This document shows, piece by piece, positions 46,875 through 58,539 of a stretch of 64,000 nt of DNA (its first letter is position 1; every line of letters starts with the position of its first letter). The notes below the pieces were generated by a model. That model ran no database searches. It saw only the letters and a program-made list of their open reading frames with translations, and was not told the DNA's origin. Source of the DNA: Rhizophagus irregularis (lineage: Eukaryota > Glomeromycota > Glomeromycetes > Glomerales > Glomeraceae); the NCBI RefSeq assembly GCF_026210795.1, contig NC_089435.1, positions 1,798,001 to 1,862,000 of the forward strand. The letters are read 5' to 3'. Both the position numbers and the translations under genes were made by a program.

Positions 46875-47702
46875 TTACCGACAGGGTTAAATTATCGTCA
46901 ATCAAATTACTGACACAGATAGGTGGTTGGCACAGCAAAATTATCAAAAAAAATTATTAAACACAAAACACACTTCGCAAGTCGCAACTATACACATTTA
47001 TTAATTTATTCTGTTTAATATTTATGAATTAACTGTTAATGTTTTAATTGTGGCTAAAATTTATTATAAATATATTGAATTATATTGTTCATATTGTAAT
47101 ATTTATATTGTATTTAGTATTTACATCATTGATTATTTTTTATCAAAGTCTAAAAAAAATTGTCAGCAATTTGATTCACTTCGGTAATTTGAATGTCGAT
47201 TATTTGACTGTCGGTAATTTGACTGTCGATAATTTGACCAGACTCATTTTTTTTAACAAAAATTTTAAAATTTTGTCATGGTTAAATCAAATCAATATTT
47301 GTTAACATATTTATTATTTAAGTTAAAATTTTGCGACCAGTATTTTTTAACTCTGGCCAATTTGTAATTTTTGGCCAGAATTAAGTGGAGAAATCACCGG
47401 TAGTGATAAATAATTGTAATTCGAAAATTATACCCACAAATAAACAAACAGTATTGAAAGCAACAATTTTTTTTTCTTTTCCTCCATTATGCTTTTCAGA
47501 TATGTTAAGCTATATTCTTTTAAGTTTTTTGGCATAAGATGATTTTTGTTATTTTTTTTTTTATATAATTTCTTTAAAAATTTAGCCTTTAAAAACAATA
47601 TTTTTTTCTCAACATCAGTAATCACTGAGTTTAATTATTGGGAATTGGGATGTCAGTAATTTCATTGTCGGTAATTAAATGTCGGTAATGTGACCGGGTC
47701 CC
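46875..47702. repeat. Cluster of GTCGGTAATTTGAC motifs, possible non-autonomous element
   Basis: GTCGGTAATT(T/G)GA-type motifs occur at about 47180-47250 (four times) and 47652-47697 (three times). The inverse (TTACCGAC, AATTACTGAC) occurs at 46877-46915. The outer clusters face each other in inverted orientation, as subterminal repeats of a DNA transposon would. Between them lies a copy of the GGCC-motif repeat. Precise ends and a target duplication were not identified. Confidence 0.4.
47255..47395 (-). repeat. Second copy of the GGCC-motif dispersed repeat
   Basis: The reverse complement of this stretch follows 5490-5645 motif by motif: CCACTTAATTCTGGCCAAAA, then TTGGCCAGAGTTAAAAAATA, then TTAACAAATATTGATTTGAT, then CATGACAAAATTTTAAAATT. 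The copy here lacks the hAT MITE, so it represents the pre-insertion state of that site. Confidence 0.7.
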
Positions 47703-48299
47703 AAAAATTAATTTATGCAAATGAAAATTTCTTAATTTATTCATTGCTCATACTCGTATTACGTGACTTTATAGAAAAAAATTATATAATAAAAATTTTA
47801 ATAAATAGGAATATAGTATGGTATGAGTATTTTTTCCCGTTCTGCAAGTTTACTTAAAGCGTCAAAGTTGGTTTTTAATGTCAATTTTGACTTATTTAAC
47901 AGATTTTGGTTTTCTTCTGTTTTCCCTCTAAATTTAATTCTGCCCAACATTAAATGATCAGCATAGAAAATTTTCTTTTTTGGAAACCCGTGTTTAAACA
48001 CAAATAGAAATCGTCATTATAAATCTATTTTTAATAATTATTAATTCAAATTTTTTTACATATTATAGAATAAAAAACTTAATTTAATCTTGATCACTAG
48101 TTGTTAAGAAAATAACGCAAAATAATATAAGATTAGAATTTAGTATATATTCGTTATAAACGAATGATATTTTTAAGGCTGTAATAAAAAAGAATTATAA
48201 ATTATCAATAATTTTTTTTTTATAAATATGTTAAATAGGAATTTAATGTATTTTATACATTCATTTTTGTAAGAAAATGCGATTACTTCCTTTTATTTA

Positions 48300-48520
48300 A
48301 ATCACATGAACGGCAAATTTTATCATTACATAATGTATTTTTAAAGGAATTTCTCAACGCAGATCATTGCATCGGAAAAATTATGGCCCGAAAATATTTT
48401 TTTTATTGTAACTTCTACTTTTGGTTATTTTAATAACTCATTCATGAAAGTTTTCGTATAAAATCATTTGTCTAGAAAAATAATAATTTTTTTTAGTAAA
48501 ATAAATTTCTAAAATAAAAA
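48300..48520 (+). promoter_or_regulatory. Conserved upstream region of Sel1/kinase copy 2
   Basis: It shares ordered blocks with the region upstream of copy 1 (37340-37530): AAGGAATTTCTCAACGCAGA, CATCGGAAAAATTATGG, TTGTAACTTCTACTTTTGGT, AACTCATTCATGAAA. The ATG follows a long A-rich leader. No clear TATA box was singled out. Confidence 0.6.
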
Positions 48521-48523
48521 CAA

Positions 48524-51500
48524 ATGGAAACCAAATTTAGTAAATCTAATATCTCAGTTACTGATATAGTAAACGCTGAAAATTGTTCATATTGCAATAA
48601 ACCCTTTACTGAAGAATTATGGTGTAAAGAATGTATTAATTCTTTAGAAAAATCAGCAGAAAATGGCAATAAAGTAGTAATGTTTAATTTAGCCACAAGG
48701 TATTACAATGGGAAAGGAACAGAAAAGAATTTAGAAAAAGCCTTTTATTGGTATCAAAAAGCAGCAGAAAATGGTAATATCAATGCAATGAATAATTTAG
48801 CTTTATATTATGAAAATGGAGAAGGAACAGAAAAGAATTTAGAAAAAGCCTTTTATTGGTATCAAAAAGCAGCAGAAAATGGTTTAACTGATTCAATGCA
48901 TAATTTAGCCAATAGATATTATAATGGAGAAGGAACAGAAAAGAATTTAGAAAAAGCGTTTTATTGGTATCAAAAAGCAGCAGAAAATTGTTTCACAAAT
49001 TCAATGCATAATTTAGCCATATGTTATGAAAATGGAGAAGGAACAGAAAAGAATTTAGAAAAAGCTTTTTATTGGTATCAAAAAGCAGCAGAAAATGGTT
49101 TCACAAATTCAATGCATAATTTGGCCATGTGTTATAAAAATGGAGAAGGAACAGAAAAGAATTTAGAAAAAGCTTTTTATTGGTATCAAAAAGCAGCAGA
49201 AAATAGTAATATCAATGCAATGAATAATTTAGCTTTATGTTATGAAAATGGAGAAGGAACAGAAAAGAATTTAGAAAAAGCCTTTTATTGGTATCAAAAA
49301 GCAGCAGAAAATGGTTTCACAAATTCAATGCATAATTTAGCCATGTGTTATAAAAATGGAGAAGGAACAGAAAAGAATTTAGAAAAAGCCTTTTATTGGT
49401 ATCAAAAAGCAGCAGAAAATTGTAATATCAATGCAATGAATAATTTAGCTTTACGTTATGAAAATGGAGAAGGAACAGAAAAGAATTTAGAACAAGCCTT
49501 TTATTGGTATCAAAAAGCAGCAGAAAATGGTAATATCAATGCAATGAATAATTTAGCTTTATGTTATGAAAATGGAGAAGGAACAGAAAAGAATTTAGAA
49601 AAAGCCTTTTATTGGTATCAAAAAGCAGCAGAAAATGGTAATATCAATGCAATGAATAATTTAGCTTTACGTTATGAAAATGGAGAAGGAACAGAAAAGA
49701 ATTTAGAACAAGCCTTTTATTGGTATCAAAAAGCAGCAGAAAATGGTAATATCAATGCAATGAATAATTTAGCTTTATGTTATGAAAATGGAGAAGGAAC
49801 AGAAAAGAATTTAGAAAAAGCCTTTTATTGGTATCAAAAAGCAGCAGAAAATGGCTTCACTGCTTCAATGCATAATTTAGCCAATAGATATTATTATGGA
49901 GAAGGAACAGAAAAGAATTTAGAAAAAGCCTTTTATTGGTATCAAAAAGCAGCAGAAAATGGAGATACTGATTCAATGAATAATTTAGCCATATGTTATA
50001 AAAATGGAGAAGGAACAGAAAAGAATTTAGAAAAAGCCTTTTATTTGTTTCAAAAAGCAGCAGAAAATGGTTCAACTGATTCAATGTATAATTTAGCCAA
50101 TAGATATTATAATGGAGAAGGAACAGAAAAGAATTTAGAAAAAGCCTTTTATTGGAATCAAAAAGCAGCAGAAAATGGTTTCACTAATTCAATGTATAAT
50201 TTAGCCATATATTATAAAAATGGAGAAGGAACAGAAAAGAATTTAGAAAAAGCCTTTTATTGGTATCAAAAAGCAGCAGAAAATGGCTTCACTGCTTCAA
50301 TGCATAATTTAGCCAATAGATATTATTATGGAGAAGGAACAGAAAAGAATTTAGAAAAAGCCTTTTATTGGTATCAAAAAGCAGCAGAAAATGGAGATAC
50401 TGATTCAATGAATAATTTAGCCATATGTTATAAAAATGGAGAAGGAACAGAAAAGAATTTAGAAAAAGCCTTTTATTTGTTTCAAAAAGCAGCAGAAAAT
50501 GGTTCAACTGATTCAATGTATAATTTAGCCAATAGATATTATAATGGAGAAGGTACAGAAAAGAATTTAGAAAAAGCCTTTTATTGGTATCAAAAAGACG
50601 CAGAAAATAATGGTTCCATTGATTCAATGTATGATTTAGCCATATGTTATGCAAATGGAGAAGGAACAGAAAAGAATTTAGAAAAAGCCTTTTATTGGTA
50701 TCAAAAAGCAGCAGAAAATGGTTCAACTGATTCAATGTATAATTTAGCCAATAGATATTATAATGGAGAAGGAACAGAAAAGAATTTAGAAAAAGCTTTT
50801 TATTGGTATCAAAAAGCAGCAGAAAATGGCTATACTGATTCAATGCATAATTTAGCCAATAGATATTATAATGGAGAAGGAACAGAAAAGAATTTAGAAA
50901 AAGCCTTTTATTGGTATCAAAAAGCAGCAGAAAATGGAGATACTGATTCAATGCATAGTTTAGTCATTTGTTATGTAAATGGAGAAGGAACAGGAAAGAA
51001 TTTAGAAAAAGCGTTTTATTGGCATCAAAAAGCAACAGAAAGTAACATAATGGATTTTGAAAATGAAGTTGAATTATGTAATATATGCAACCAGCTATAT
51101 ACTAATTACCAGTGGTGTCAACAATGTAATGCCAAACAATTTCAACATGATTTTTTAAAGTGGACTAGTAAAAATGAATTTATTGATAAATTTATTCAAG
51201 ATTCACAACTAAATGCCAAAAATAGTTATGAAATTTTAGAATGGATACCTTATAATAAATTGTCAAATATTAATTATTATGATAAAGGAGGATTTAGTGA
51301 AATTCATAAAGCTATCTGGCTAAATGGACCTGTTTTTAGTTGGAATTTTGATAAACAACAATGGAATAGACAATTAAACTATGATGTTATTCTTAAAACA
51401 CTTAATAATTCATCAAATTTAAATAGTAAATTTCTGGATGAGGTAATTATTTATATTTATTAGCAATTTTTTTTTCTATTGCAAAAAATTAATTTTTTTT

Positions 51501-52410
51501 ATTATTTATATAGTGGAAATATCATTATAATTGTCAGAAAAAATCATTTTCAAAATTTATTCAATTCTTTGGATTTACCCAAGATCCAAATAATTTAAAT
51601 TATATGATAGTGATGAGTTTTGCAAAAAAAGGAAGTTTGAGAAAATGTTTAACTGACATAATTAAATTTAAATGGCAAGAAAAGTTACAATTATTGAAAA
51701 AAATTGTATTAGGGCTCAAAGTAATCCATGAATCGAATTTAACTCATGGTGATTTTCATGATGGTAATATTTTAATATCAGATAATTACAATGAGTTATT
51801 TATTATTGATTTAGGATTATGTAAACCTATAAATGATTTACAAGATTCTGACAATAAAATTAATGAAGTTTATGGAGTTTTACCTTATATGGCACCTGAA
51901 ACATTGAGACAAAAACTCTATACACCAGCAAGTGATATTTACAGTTTTTCAATGATAATGTGGGAATTTACATCAGGTATTCCTCCATTTAATCGTGTAG
52001 CACATGATCATCACCTTATTTTGAGTGTCTGTGAAGGGAAACGCCCTGAAATTGTTGAAAATACTCCAAAATGTTATATAGATTTAATGAAAAAATGTTG
52101 GGATTCAGATCCTTCCAATAGACCAACCATAACAATGCTCGAAGATATTATATCTGAGTGGGTTAGATGTATTAATGAATATTATAGTATAAACATGGAT
52201 GGAAATGATAAATTTGAAGTACTTAATATTGATAATAAATTAAAGGATGATATGGTTGAATTTATAAAAGCAAACAAATCTTTAGTACAAGAGCAAGCAA
52301 ATGCTTCTTTTATACAATCTCATACACAAGCATATTATACAAGTCGTAAACTTACTGAAATCTTAGTTCAAGAAAAGTCTGATTGTTTTGAATGTATAGT
52401 TAAAATTTAA
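48524..52410 (+). CDS. Sel1-repeat / TKL kinase fusion protein, copy 2
   Basis: Two exons, 48524-51442 and 51514-52410, give 1271 aa. The architecture matches copy 1: N-terminal CSYCNKPFTEELWCKEC, about 22 Sel1 repeats of 36 aa, CNICNQLYTNYQWCQQC, and a kinase domain with KGGFSEIHKAIW, DVILKTL, HGDFHDGN, DLG and MAPE. The longer repeat region includes exact-looking internal duplications: the triplet of units starting at 49857 recurs at 50289 (432 bp later), and a two-unit block at about 49423 recurs at 49639 (216 bp later). The N- and C-terminal parts are nearly identical to copy 1, whereas repeat number and order differ. It appears intact and catalytically competent. The gene lies head-to-head with copy 1, about 11 kb away. 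Confidence 0.9.
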
Positions 52411-53364
52411 TAATTCTGTTATTTATTCTTTATTTGTTAGTTATTACTGATATTTTCAATTTTATTATAAAATAAATATTTTAAATACAGATGTAATAAT
52501 TATCGAAATAATCTTTATTTATAATTTTTATTTTTGTTTGAAATTTGTTATGTTTAATATTCATATCCATACTTTAGATTAAGAACTTTAATCTTTTCTT
52601 TAAACTTTTTATAAATAATTATTTAAAAACAAACAAGAATTATTTAACAGTATTACATTAATACAGACGTACAGTCATTTGTTAAAATCAAAATTCACAT
52701 GAGAGATTTTTTACATATTCTAAATTCGAGTATCAATTTATATCAGCTGAGATTTAAATATCTTTTTTACATTAAAATCTTAATTATAGATATGCGAATC
52801 TCATTCTGACTTTCAAAAGAAAGCTTTATATTTTTATCCTCATTGCTATCTCGAATTTTCATGCAAATCTCATCTTATTAACGAAGATATATATTGAGTT
52901 TCTCCTTTATATAATTCCTATTTTCAAGTTGCGCCCAATTTGTGTATAAAGAAAAGGATGAATAATTTTTTTTTTTGTTATCAGATCGGTATAAAAATAA
53001 TAATTTTAGGAAATATTCGATAAATAATTGGATAAAAATTCTTGAAAGATAATTCATCAAAATGCTTTGTTATACGTATTACCACTTGATGCATGATATT
53101 AGTACACCGAATTTTGACAAGAATGGTAAATATACTACAAATTTAAAAATTTTATATTTATAAATTTTACATTTAGAGCATTCAAAATATTCATAGGGAA
53201 TTTTATTCAAAAAATTATTTATGTTTTCGGTTTGTTTGCTCATAAGTAAAAAAATTCTACCAAGAATTTTGTGCGATAAATAAACATTCTAAACTTGATA
53301 AGAGATAAGTAGAGCAGAACTTGTTGTAATAAGGCGATTAAAACAATTTTACACAGTCTACTAA

Positions 53365-53627
53365 GGCCATTCCAAATTAATTTTAAGTTTAACGTCCTCC
53401 CTCCCCCTCTAGTATTTTTGAAAATGTTAAAATAAATTAAACACATATATTCATATATGTTTAAAACACACCCTCTCTTTTCTGAAATTGGGTGTACCGA
53501 ATATTTCCGATTTTACCGAAAACTTCCAGAAATTTTAATATGTTTAAATATCATGTTTGTTTAAATTATTCCCCCCAAATTTTTCAGCCAGAAAGGACGT
53601 TAAACTAATTATTAGTTTGGAATGGAC
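53365..53627. mobile_element. PIF/Harbinger-type MITE
   Basis: The left end GGCCATTCCAAATTAAT and the inverse of the right end GTCCATTCCAAACTAAT match over about 33 bp, both ending in AGTTTAACGTCC. TAA flanks both sides (53362-53364 and 53628-53630). A 3-bp TWA duplication with GGCC-type ends fits PIF/Harbinger. 263 bp with no coding frame means it is non-autonomous. Confidence 0.75.
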
Positions 53628-53748
53628 TAACAGTCTAATACATTGTAATTTTAACGATTTAAATTTACTAATGAAATATAAATAATATATAATTAGGATG
53701 AGGTTCAGCTTGATCAGTTCCATTTTAGTTCCATACTTTAAAATTTCA

Positions 53749-53905
53749 TTAATAATTTTTCTCGTTCCTTTTTCGAAAGATTTTTGTGAAATATTCGTGA
53801 AATATTCCAATATAAATAGGAGCCTTCGTTAATAATTTTTCTCGTTCCTTTTTCGAAAGATTTTTGTGAAATATTCGTGAAATATTCCAATATAAATAGG
53901 AGCCT
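53749..53905. repeat. Perfect 80-bp tandem duplication
   Basis: The stretch beginning TTAATAATTTTTCTCGTTCC and ending AAATAGGAGCCT occurs twice in a row with a period of 80 bp and no difference seen over the shared part. The absence of divergence indicates a very recent event. Confidence 0.9.
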
Positions 53906-54170
53906 AAGTATATATGGGTAGTACATGTGAAGTTGGACAACTAAAAATAAATTTTGGTTATTATTAACAAATTTGATCTATAAATCATTTAATTCCGATT
54001 CGTTGGATTTGGTTCGGAGCCGACGCCAATAACACCTCCATAAATAATGAGAGAAACATAAAAAAAGCTTATATCAACTATTATTAATTTATAATTTGAT
54101 ATACTTGAAATACTTCTTATTTATTTTCTGTGGAAGAATATGTAGTTTTTCTAATCTGTTTTTCATAAAG

Positions 54171-55661
54171 TCAATTATCGCATGAGCCTTTGTCTCCATA
54201 TGAAACAAGGTCACCATTACCAAATGATGGACCAAGGTCATAATTTCTAAGTACAGCATATTCATTTTTTACGCGACTTAAAATATAACCCTCAAAATTA
54301 TCATTATTATCAAAAGAGAATATAAAACTATCTTTAATAGTGCCATAATAATAATCAGAATTCCATTCAATTGGGTTATATCCTCTAAGAATTTCATTTA
54401 CTATCTTCACTTTAATAATTGTTATAGTACGAGTTTGGTTATCGCAGATTTCATGAAATTTTTTAATTGTAAATCCATCACGAGGTCCGAAGTAATAATT
54501 CAAATTCGTACTTATTTTTTATCACTTCTGTATTTTCTAATCTACATCAGGAAATTTTTTTATATGTAAAAAATATGCAATATTTTGTGCATGAAAAAAT
54601 TGATTTGCACACCCTGAAAATGCACATTAATTGCATATTTAATATATATAATGTATTTTTCATACAAATATATTGTAAAAAAATGGGTTAATTTTTATAT
54701 AAATTTGTACAAAGAATTATACATATAATATTGTTAATTATATTGCGTAAATTTTGAGAAATTTAACTATTTGTGCAATATTGAATACCCTGAAAATTTT
54801 GTGATGTATTGATCCATTTTGAGATTAATTCAGCATGTTGAAATGTAATGATTTTGGAATCAATTTTATTTTTAATTTATTCGAAAAATCTTCATAAGTT
54901 AAATTATGAAATTTGATAAATGGAATACATTGACGTATATTAATCTTTAAAGTTTTGAAATCTTCTTTTGAAAAATTTATAGGATCAAAAGGAAGATCTG
55001 GACTTTGAGCAAGCCCCCATCTAAGCACATGTTCCCATACTTGGATTGAGTGAGACCAAAAGTTTTTCAGGAATTGAAGAAAATTTTAGAGATTTGAATA
55101 ACTTATCTGGTTCTTTTGATGTTAAATCAGTACAGAATTTTTGAAGTTCCAAGAAAGAATCGTCTTCAAAGCTTATTTGATATATCAAATTAAAATTTTG
55201 TTCCATCCAATTTGCCTTAGTTTTAATCAAAAAGGATTGTAAATAAGTGATTAATTCTTGAAGACCAAGTTCACTTCCAGCAACCAAGATTTTAATTATA
55301 TCTGATGTATCATATTCCTCTAAAGTAATTCTCCCACTATAAATATATCTAAAATAAAAGACGTTAATTTATTATACAAATATTTTGTATTATATTTTAT
55401 TATTTCCTTTTTTACTTACCTTAAGATTATTTGAAAAATTTCAGGTAAAATATTTTGTAATTTTATATGAAACAAAGTTCCATCATTTTTCCTTTTATTA
55501 GTTGACAAAATTCTTCGTAAACAAGTAGAACGATAATGTAAGATAACCATATGAGCACGAAATATCTTTTATATAAGTGTCATTCCAACTTCAATAGTAA
55601 CATCATAATATTCTTCATCATTTAAAATTTCAAGTAAATTTTGTGATAATTTCGTTATCAT
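54171..55661 (-). pseudogene. BTB-BACK-TLDc protein copy B, disrupted by a MITE
   Basis: The BTB part starts near 55661 with the usual ATG replaced (ACG) and a deletion/frameshift after DDEEYYDVTIEVG-like text. The BACK region is open at 55287-55021 (GSELGLQELITYLQSFLIKT). A roughly 30-base deletion removes the IQSDNLQMNE segment and shifts the frame into 55028-54825 (WGLAQSPDLPFDP). A further deletion then joins the linker to the TLDc domain, which is interrupted by an insertion at 54545-54806 and resumes at 54503 (RDGFTIKKFHEICDNQTRT, then a stop at 54171). The TLDc remainder is otherwise recognisable (IIKVKIVNEILRGYNPIEW). Clearly dead. Confidence 0.8.
54545..54806. mobile_element. MITE inserted in a BTB-TLDc exon (TA target)
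   Basis: Compared with the paralogous exon at 57510-57530, which reads straight through AATCTATCGATCCATTTTGA, this copy has 262 extra bases. TA lies at both junctions (54543-54544 and 54807-54808). The ends CATCAGGAAATTTT and (inverse) CATCACAAAATTTT form imperfect terminal inverted repeats. TA duplication fits Tc1/mariner. It has no coding frame. Confidence 0.75.
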
Positions 55662-57056
55662 TCGTGATTTAATAAATTTAAAAAAGAAATGAAAAGGATA
55701 AGGATTAGCAATTTTGCTGAATTGCTAACATTATATATAATTGCCGATGCTGCTTGTTGACCTTGTAATAGCACCAGGTGATTAAGATTATAAAATATTA
55801 TTAGTCCGAATTCTGAACGTTATTGATGGTCTTGAATTTTATAAAAAAATTTCATGTAATTTTCATCTTATTAACGAAGATATTTTATATTTGCCAAAGT
55901 TTTATCATCTATAACTGATAATGATTTGATTCATAAATTTAAATAACTTTATATAAATTCTATTTTCCAAGTTGCGCCCATTTGTGTATAAAGAAAAGGA
56001 TGAAATAAAATTTTTTTTTTTTGTTTGTTATCTTATCGGTATAAAAATTAAATAATTCTGGAAAGATAATTTGTCAAGATGCTTTATTATGCGTATTGCC
56101 ACTTTCAACGCTTAATTGCTGATAAATGGTTTATATTTTTGAGATTCGGATGTATAGTTTTTCAAAACAAAATATATGTATACCTTACGTGATATTTGTT
56201 ATAATTTTACAAATCATTTATTTCGTCCTATGAACAGTTAATGATGACCTCGAGAACATTTATTTAGTTGAATTACGACCGCTTTAGTAAAGAAAAGAAA
56301 TTTATCATTAACACGAATGATAAGAGGAACGTAGTATAAAATACGCAGTATTACCAAGAAAATAAACAACAACCTTCGAATTTGATCATCATTTTTTTTT
56401 TAAAAAGGAAAAAAAAATTTACAACGGACGTTAAAAAGTTTTTGAATTAACCGAGCGGAATTAGAGATTTTGATACACCGAATTCTGACAAGAATGGTAA
56501 ATAATATACAATATATATTTAGAGCATTCAGAATATCCATAGGAAAATTTATTCAAAAAATTATTTATGTTATCGGTTTGGCTTGCTCATAAATGAAAAA
56601 ATTCAAGGGATTTTGTGGGATTAATAAATTAGCATTCTAAGAGATAAGTAGAGCAAAAACTCGTTGTTATAAGACGATTAAAATAATTGTTACACAGCAT
56701 ACTAACAATCAAATACATTATATATATATATATATTTCAATTTAATTTAACGATTTAAATTTTATTAATGAAATATAAATAAATATGACCTATCACTGAT
56801 ACTTCACTAATCATAAAAAGAGATCTTACATTACACAACGGGTCCAAAGATCGTTCGTGACTTTTATTGATAATTTTACGGATAATGTTTATTTAGAAGA
56901 ATAAATAAAAAGTCTACTAAAAGCTAAAATTATATAAATTCCGTTATATAAACTAAGTTCCATGCGATATTACCGATTTTAAGTTGCGTTCAAAAATAAA
57001 CAAACAAACAAACAAACAAATAAATAAATACTAAAATTGACAACTGTAAATGATAT
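55662..57056. other. BTB-cluster spacer
   Basis: No gene. It shares ordered blocks with the spacers at 58540-59500 and 62500-63700, for example CAAGTTGCGCCCATTTGTGT, ATCTTATCGGTATAAAAATT and GACAAGAATGGTAAATA, showing that spacer and gene duplicated together. An AAAC/AAAT microsatellite lies at about 56999-57028. Confidence 0.6.
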
Positions 57057-58539
57057 TTATCTTATAATTTGAAATACTTCATACTCTTCCACAAAAAAAA
57101 AAACCAGTAAATAGACCACTAGCTTCTCTGATTTTCTTTTCGTAAGCCATTTTACCGCATTTACCAACGGTTTCATTAAAAAAAGATCGACACCGAATGA
57201 TGGACCAAGACCACGATCGTTACTTACAGCATGTCTTTCATCTTTTACACGACTTAAGATATAACTTTTAATATCATCATTCTTAAAAGAGAATATAAAA
57301 CTATCTTTAGTGGTGCAATTAGAACCATCAGATTTCCATTCAGATGGATTATATCCACCAAGAATTTCTTTACTATTTTTCACTTTAATTATTGTCACAG
57401 TATGAGATTGATTATCACAGATTTCATGAAATTTTTTAGGTGAAAATCCATCATGAGATCCACGAAGTAACAATTTGAATTCGTACGTATTTTTTATCTC
57501 ATCTGTAATTTCTAATCTATCGATCCATTTTGAAATTAATTCAACATGCTGAGGTGTAATGATCTTGGAATCAGCAACTATACGAGGTATTGATAATTGG
57601 CCATTGGGATTCAAAAAATATTTTAATAAATCTTTATATAATTCTTTTGGCAAAATTGTTTTATAAGGCAACACTCTGTTTGAAAATTCTTCAGAAGTTA
57701 AATTATAGAATCTAACTAATATGTGGGATGCAATGTTGTAAACTATTTTTCAAAGTATTAAAATCTTCTTTTGTAAAATTTGTAGGATCTGACGGAAGTT
57801 CTGGATTTTGAGCAAGTCCCCAATTAAGCATATGTTGCCATACTTGAATTTCGCTCATTTGAAGATTATCACTTTGAATAAGCAAGACCAAAAGTTTTCC
57901 CGGAATTGAAGAGAAACTTGAAGATCTGAATATCTTGTTTGGCTTTTTGGTTATTAAACTAGTACAAAATTTTTGAAGTTCCAAAAAAGAATCGTTCTCA
58001 AAGCTTGTTTGATATATCAGACTAAAATTTTGTTCCATCCAATTTGTCTTAGTTTCAATCAAAAAGGATTGTGAATAAGTGATTAATTCTTGAAGACCAA
58101 GTTTACTTCCAGCAATTAGGATATCCATTATATCCGAAGTATCATATTCCTCTAAAGAAATTTCTCCGCCATAAATATATCTAAAATAAAAAGCGTAAAA
58201 TTAAATATTTTTTTTTTATAATTATGACACATCATTTTGTTAATTTAAATATTTAAAATTAATTCTTTTCTACTTAATTCTTTACCTTAAAATTATTTGA
58301 AAAATTTCAGGTGAAATATTTGGTAATTTTATATGTACCAAAGTTTCTTTATTTTCCTTTTTATTGATCGATAAAATTCTTCGTAAATAATTAGAACGAT
58401 CATGTAAGATAACCATATGAGCATGAAATATCTTTATATAAGGGTCATTACCAACTTCAATAGTAACATCATAATATTCTTCATCATTTAAAATTTCAAG
58501 TAAATTTTGTGATAACTTAGTTAAAATATTATCATTCAT
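57057..58539 (-). pseudogene. BTB-BACK-TLDc protein copy C, frameshifted
   Basis: Exon 1 (58539-58286) encodes a BTB domain (DEEYYDVTIEVGNDPYIKIF, HAHMVILHDRSNYLRRILS). Exon 2 starts at 58180 after a normal intron and carries BACK (GSKLGLQELITYSQSFLIET, VWQHMLNWGLAQNPELPSDP). A one-base insertion near 57720 stops the frame after CIPHIS. The next frame continues VRFYNLTSEEFSNRV, the linker, and a nearly complete TLDc domain (GSHDGFSPKKFHEICDNQSH, SFIFSFKND, GLGPSFG). Two further shifts at T-runs near 57180 and 57090 scramble about 30 residues before VEEYEVFQIIR restores the family's usual end. This is the only copy with an almost full TLDc domain. The gene is recently dead, or the indels in homopolymers are sequencing errors. 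Confidence 0.8.

Larger units (their letters stand above)
43696..48299. other. Gene-poor, low-complexity interval
   Basis: No supported gene. Contents: an inverted GTCC.../...GGAC pair at about 43950-43968 (TTGTCCTTCGCTTCGCTCCGGACAA hairpin), poly-T rich DNA at 45360-45830 with recurring TTCAATA(C/T)CGAAAA, an ATTT microsatellite at about 45618-45655, and the repeats listed separately. Two minus-strand frames (47428-47625 and 47798-48001) are Lys-rich. The second (KFRGKTEENQNLLNKSKLTL) is the more protein-like but has no supporting context. Confidence 0.5.
52411..54170. other. Intergenic interval
   Basis: No gene. The first about 100 bp resemble the 3' flank of copy 1 (before 33894 on the minus strand). 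52890-53130 resembles 55950-56110, the spacer of the BTB cluster (TTCAAGTTGCGCCCAATTTG, TGTATAAAGAAAAGGATGAA, ATCGGTATAAAAAT). The Harbinger-type MITE and the 80-bp duplication are listed separately. Confidence 0.5.

Noticed and set aside
53240-53446. 68-aa minus-strand open frame
   Set aside because: Lies across the left end of the Harbinger-type MITE, so it is not a gene.
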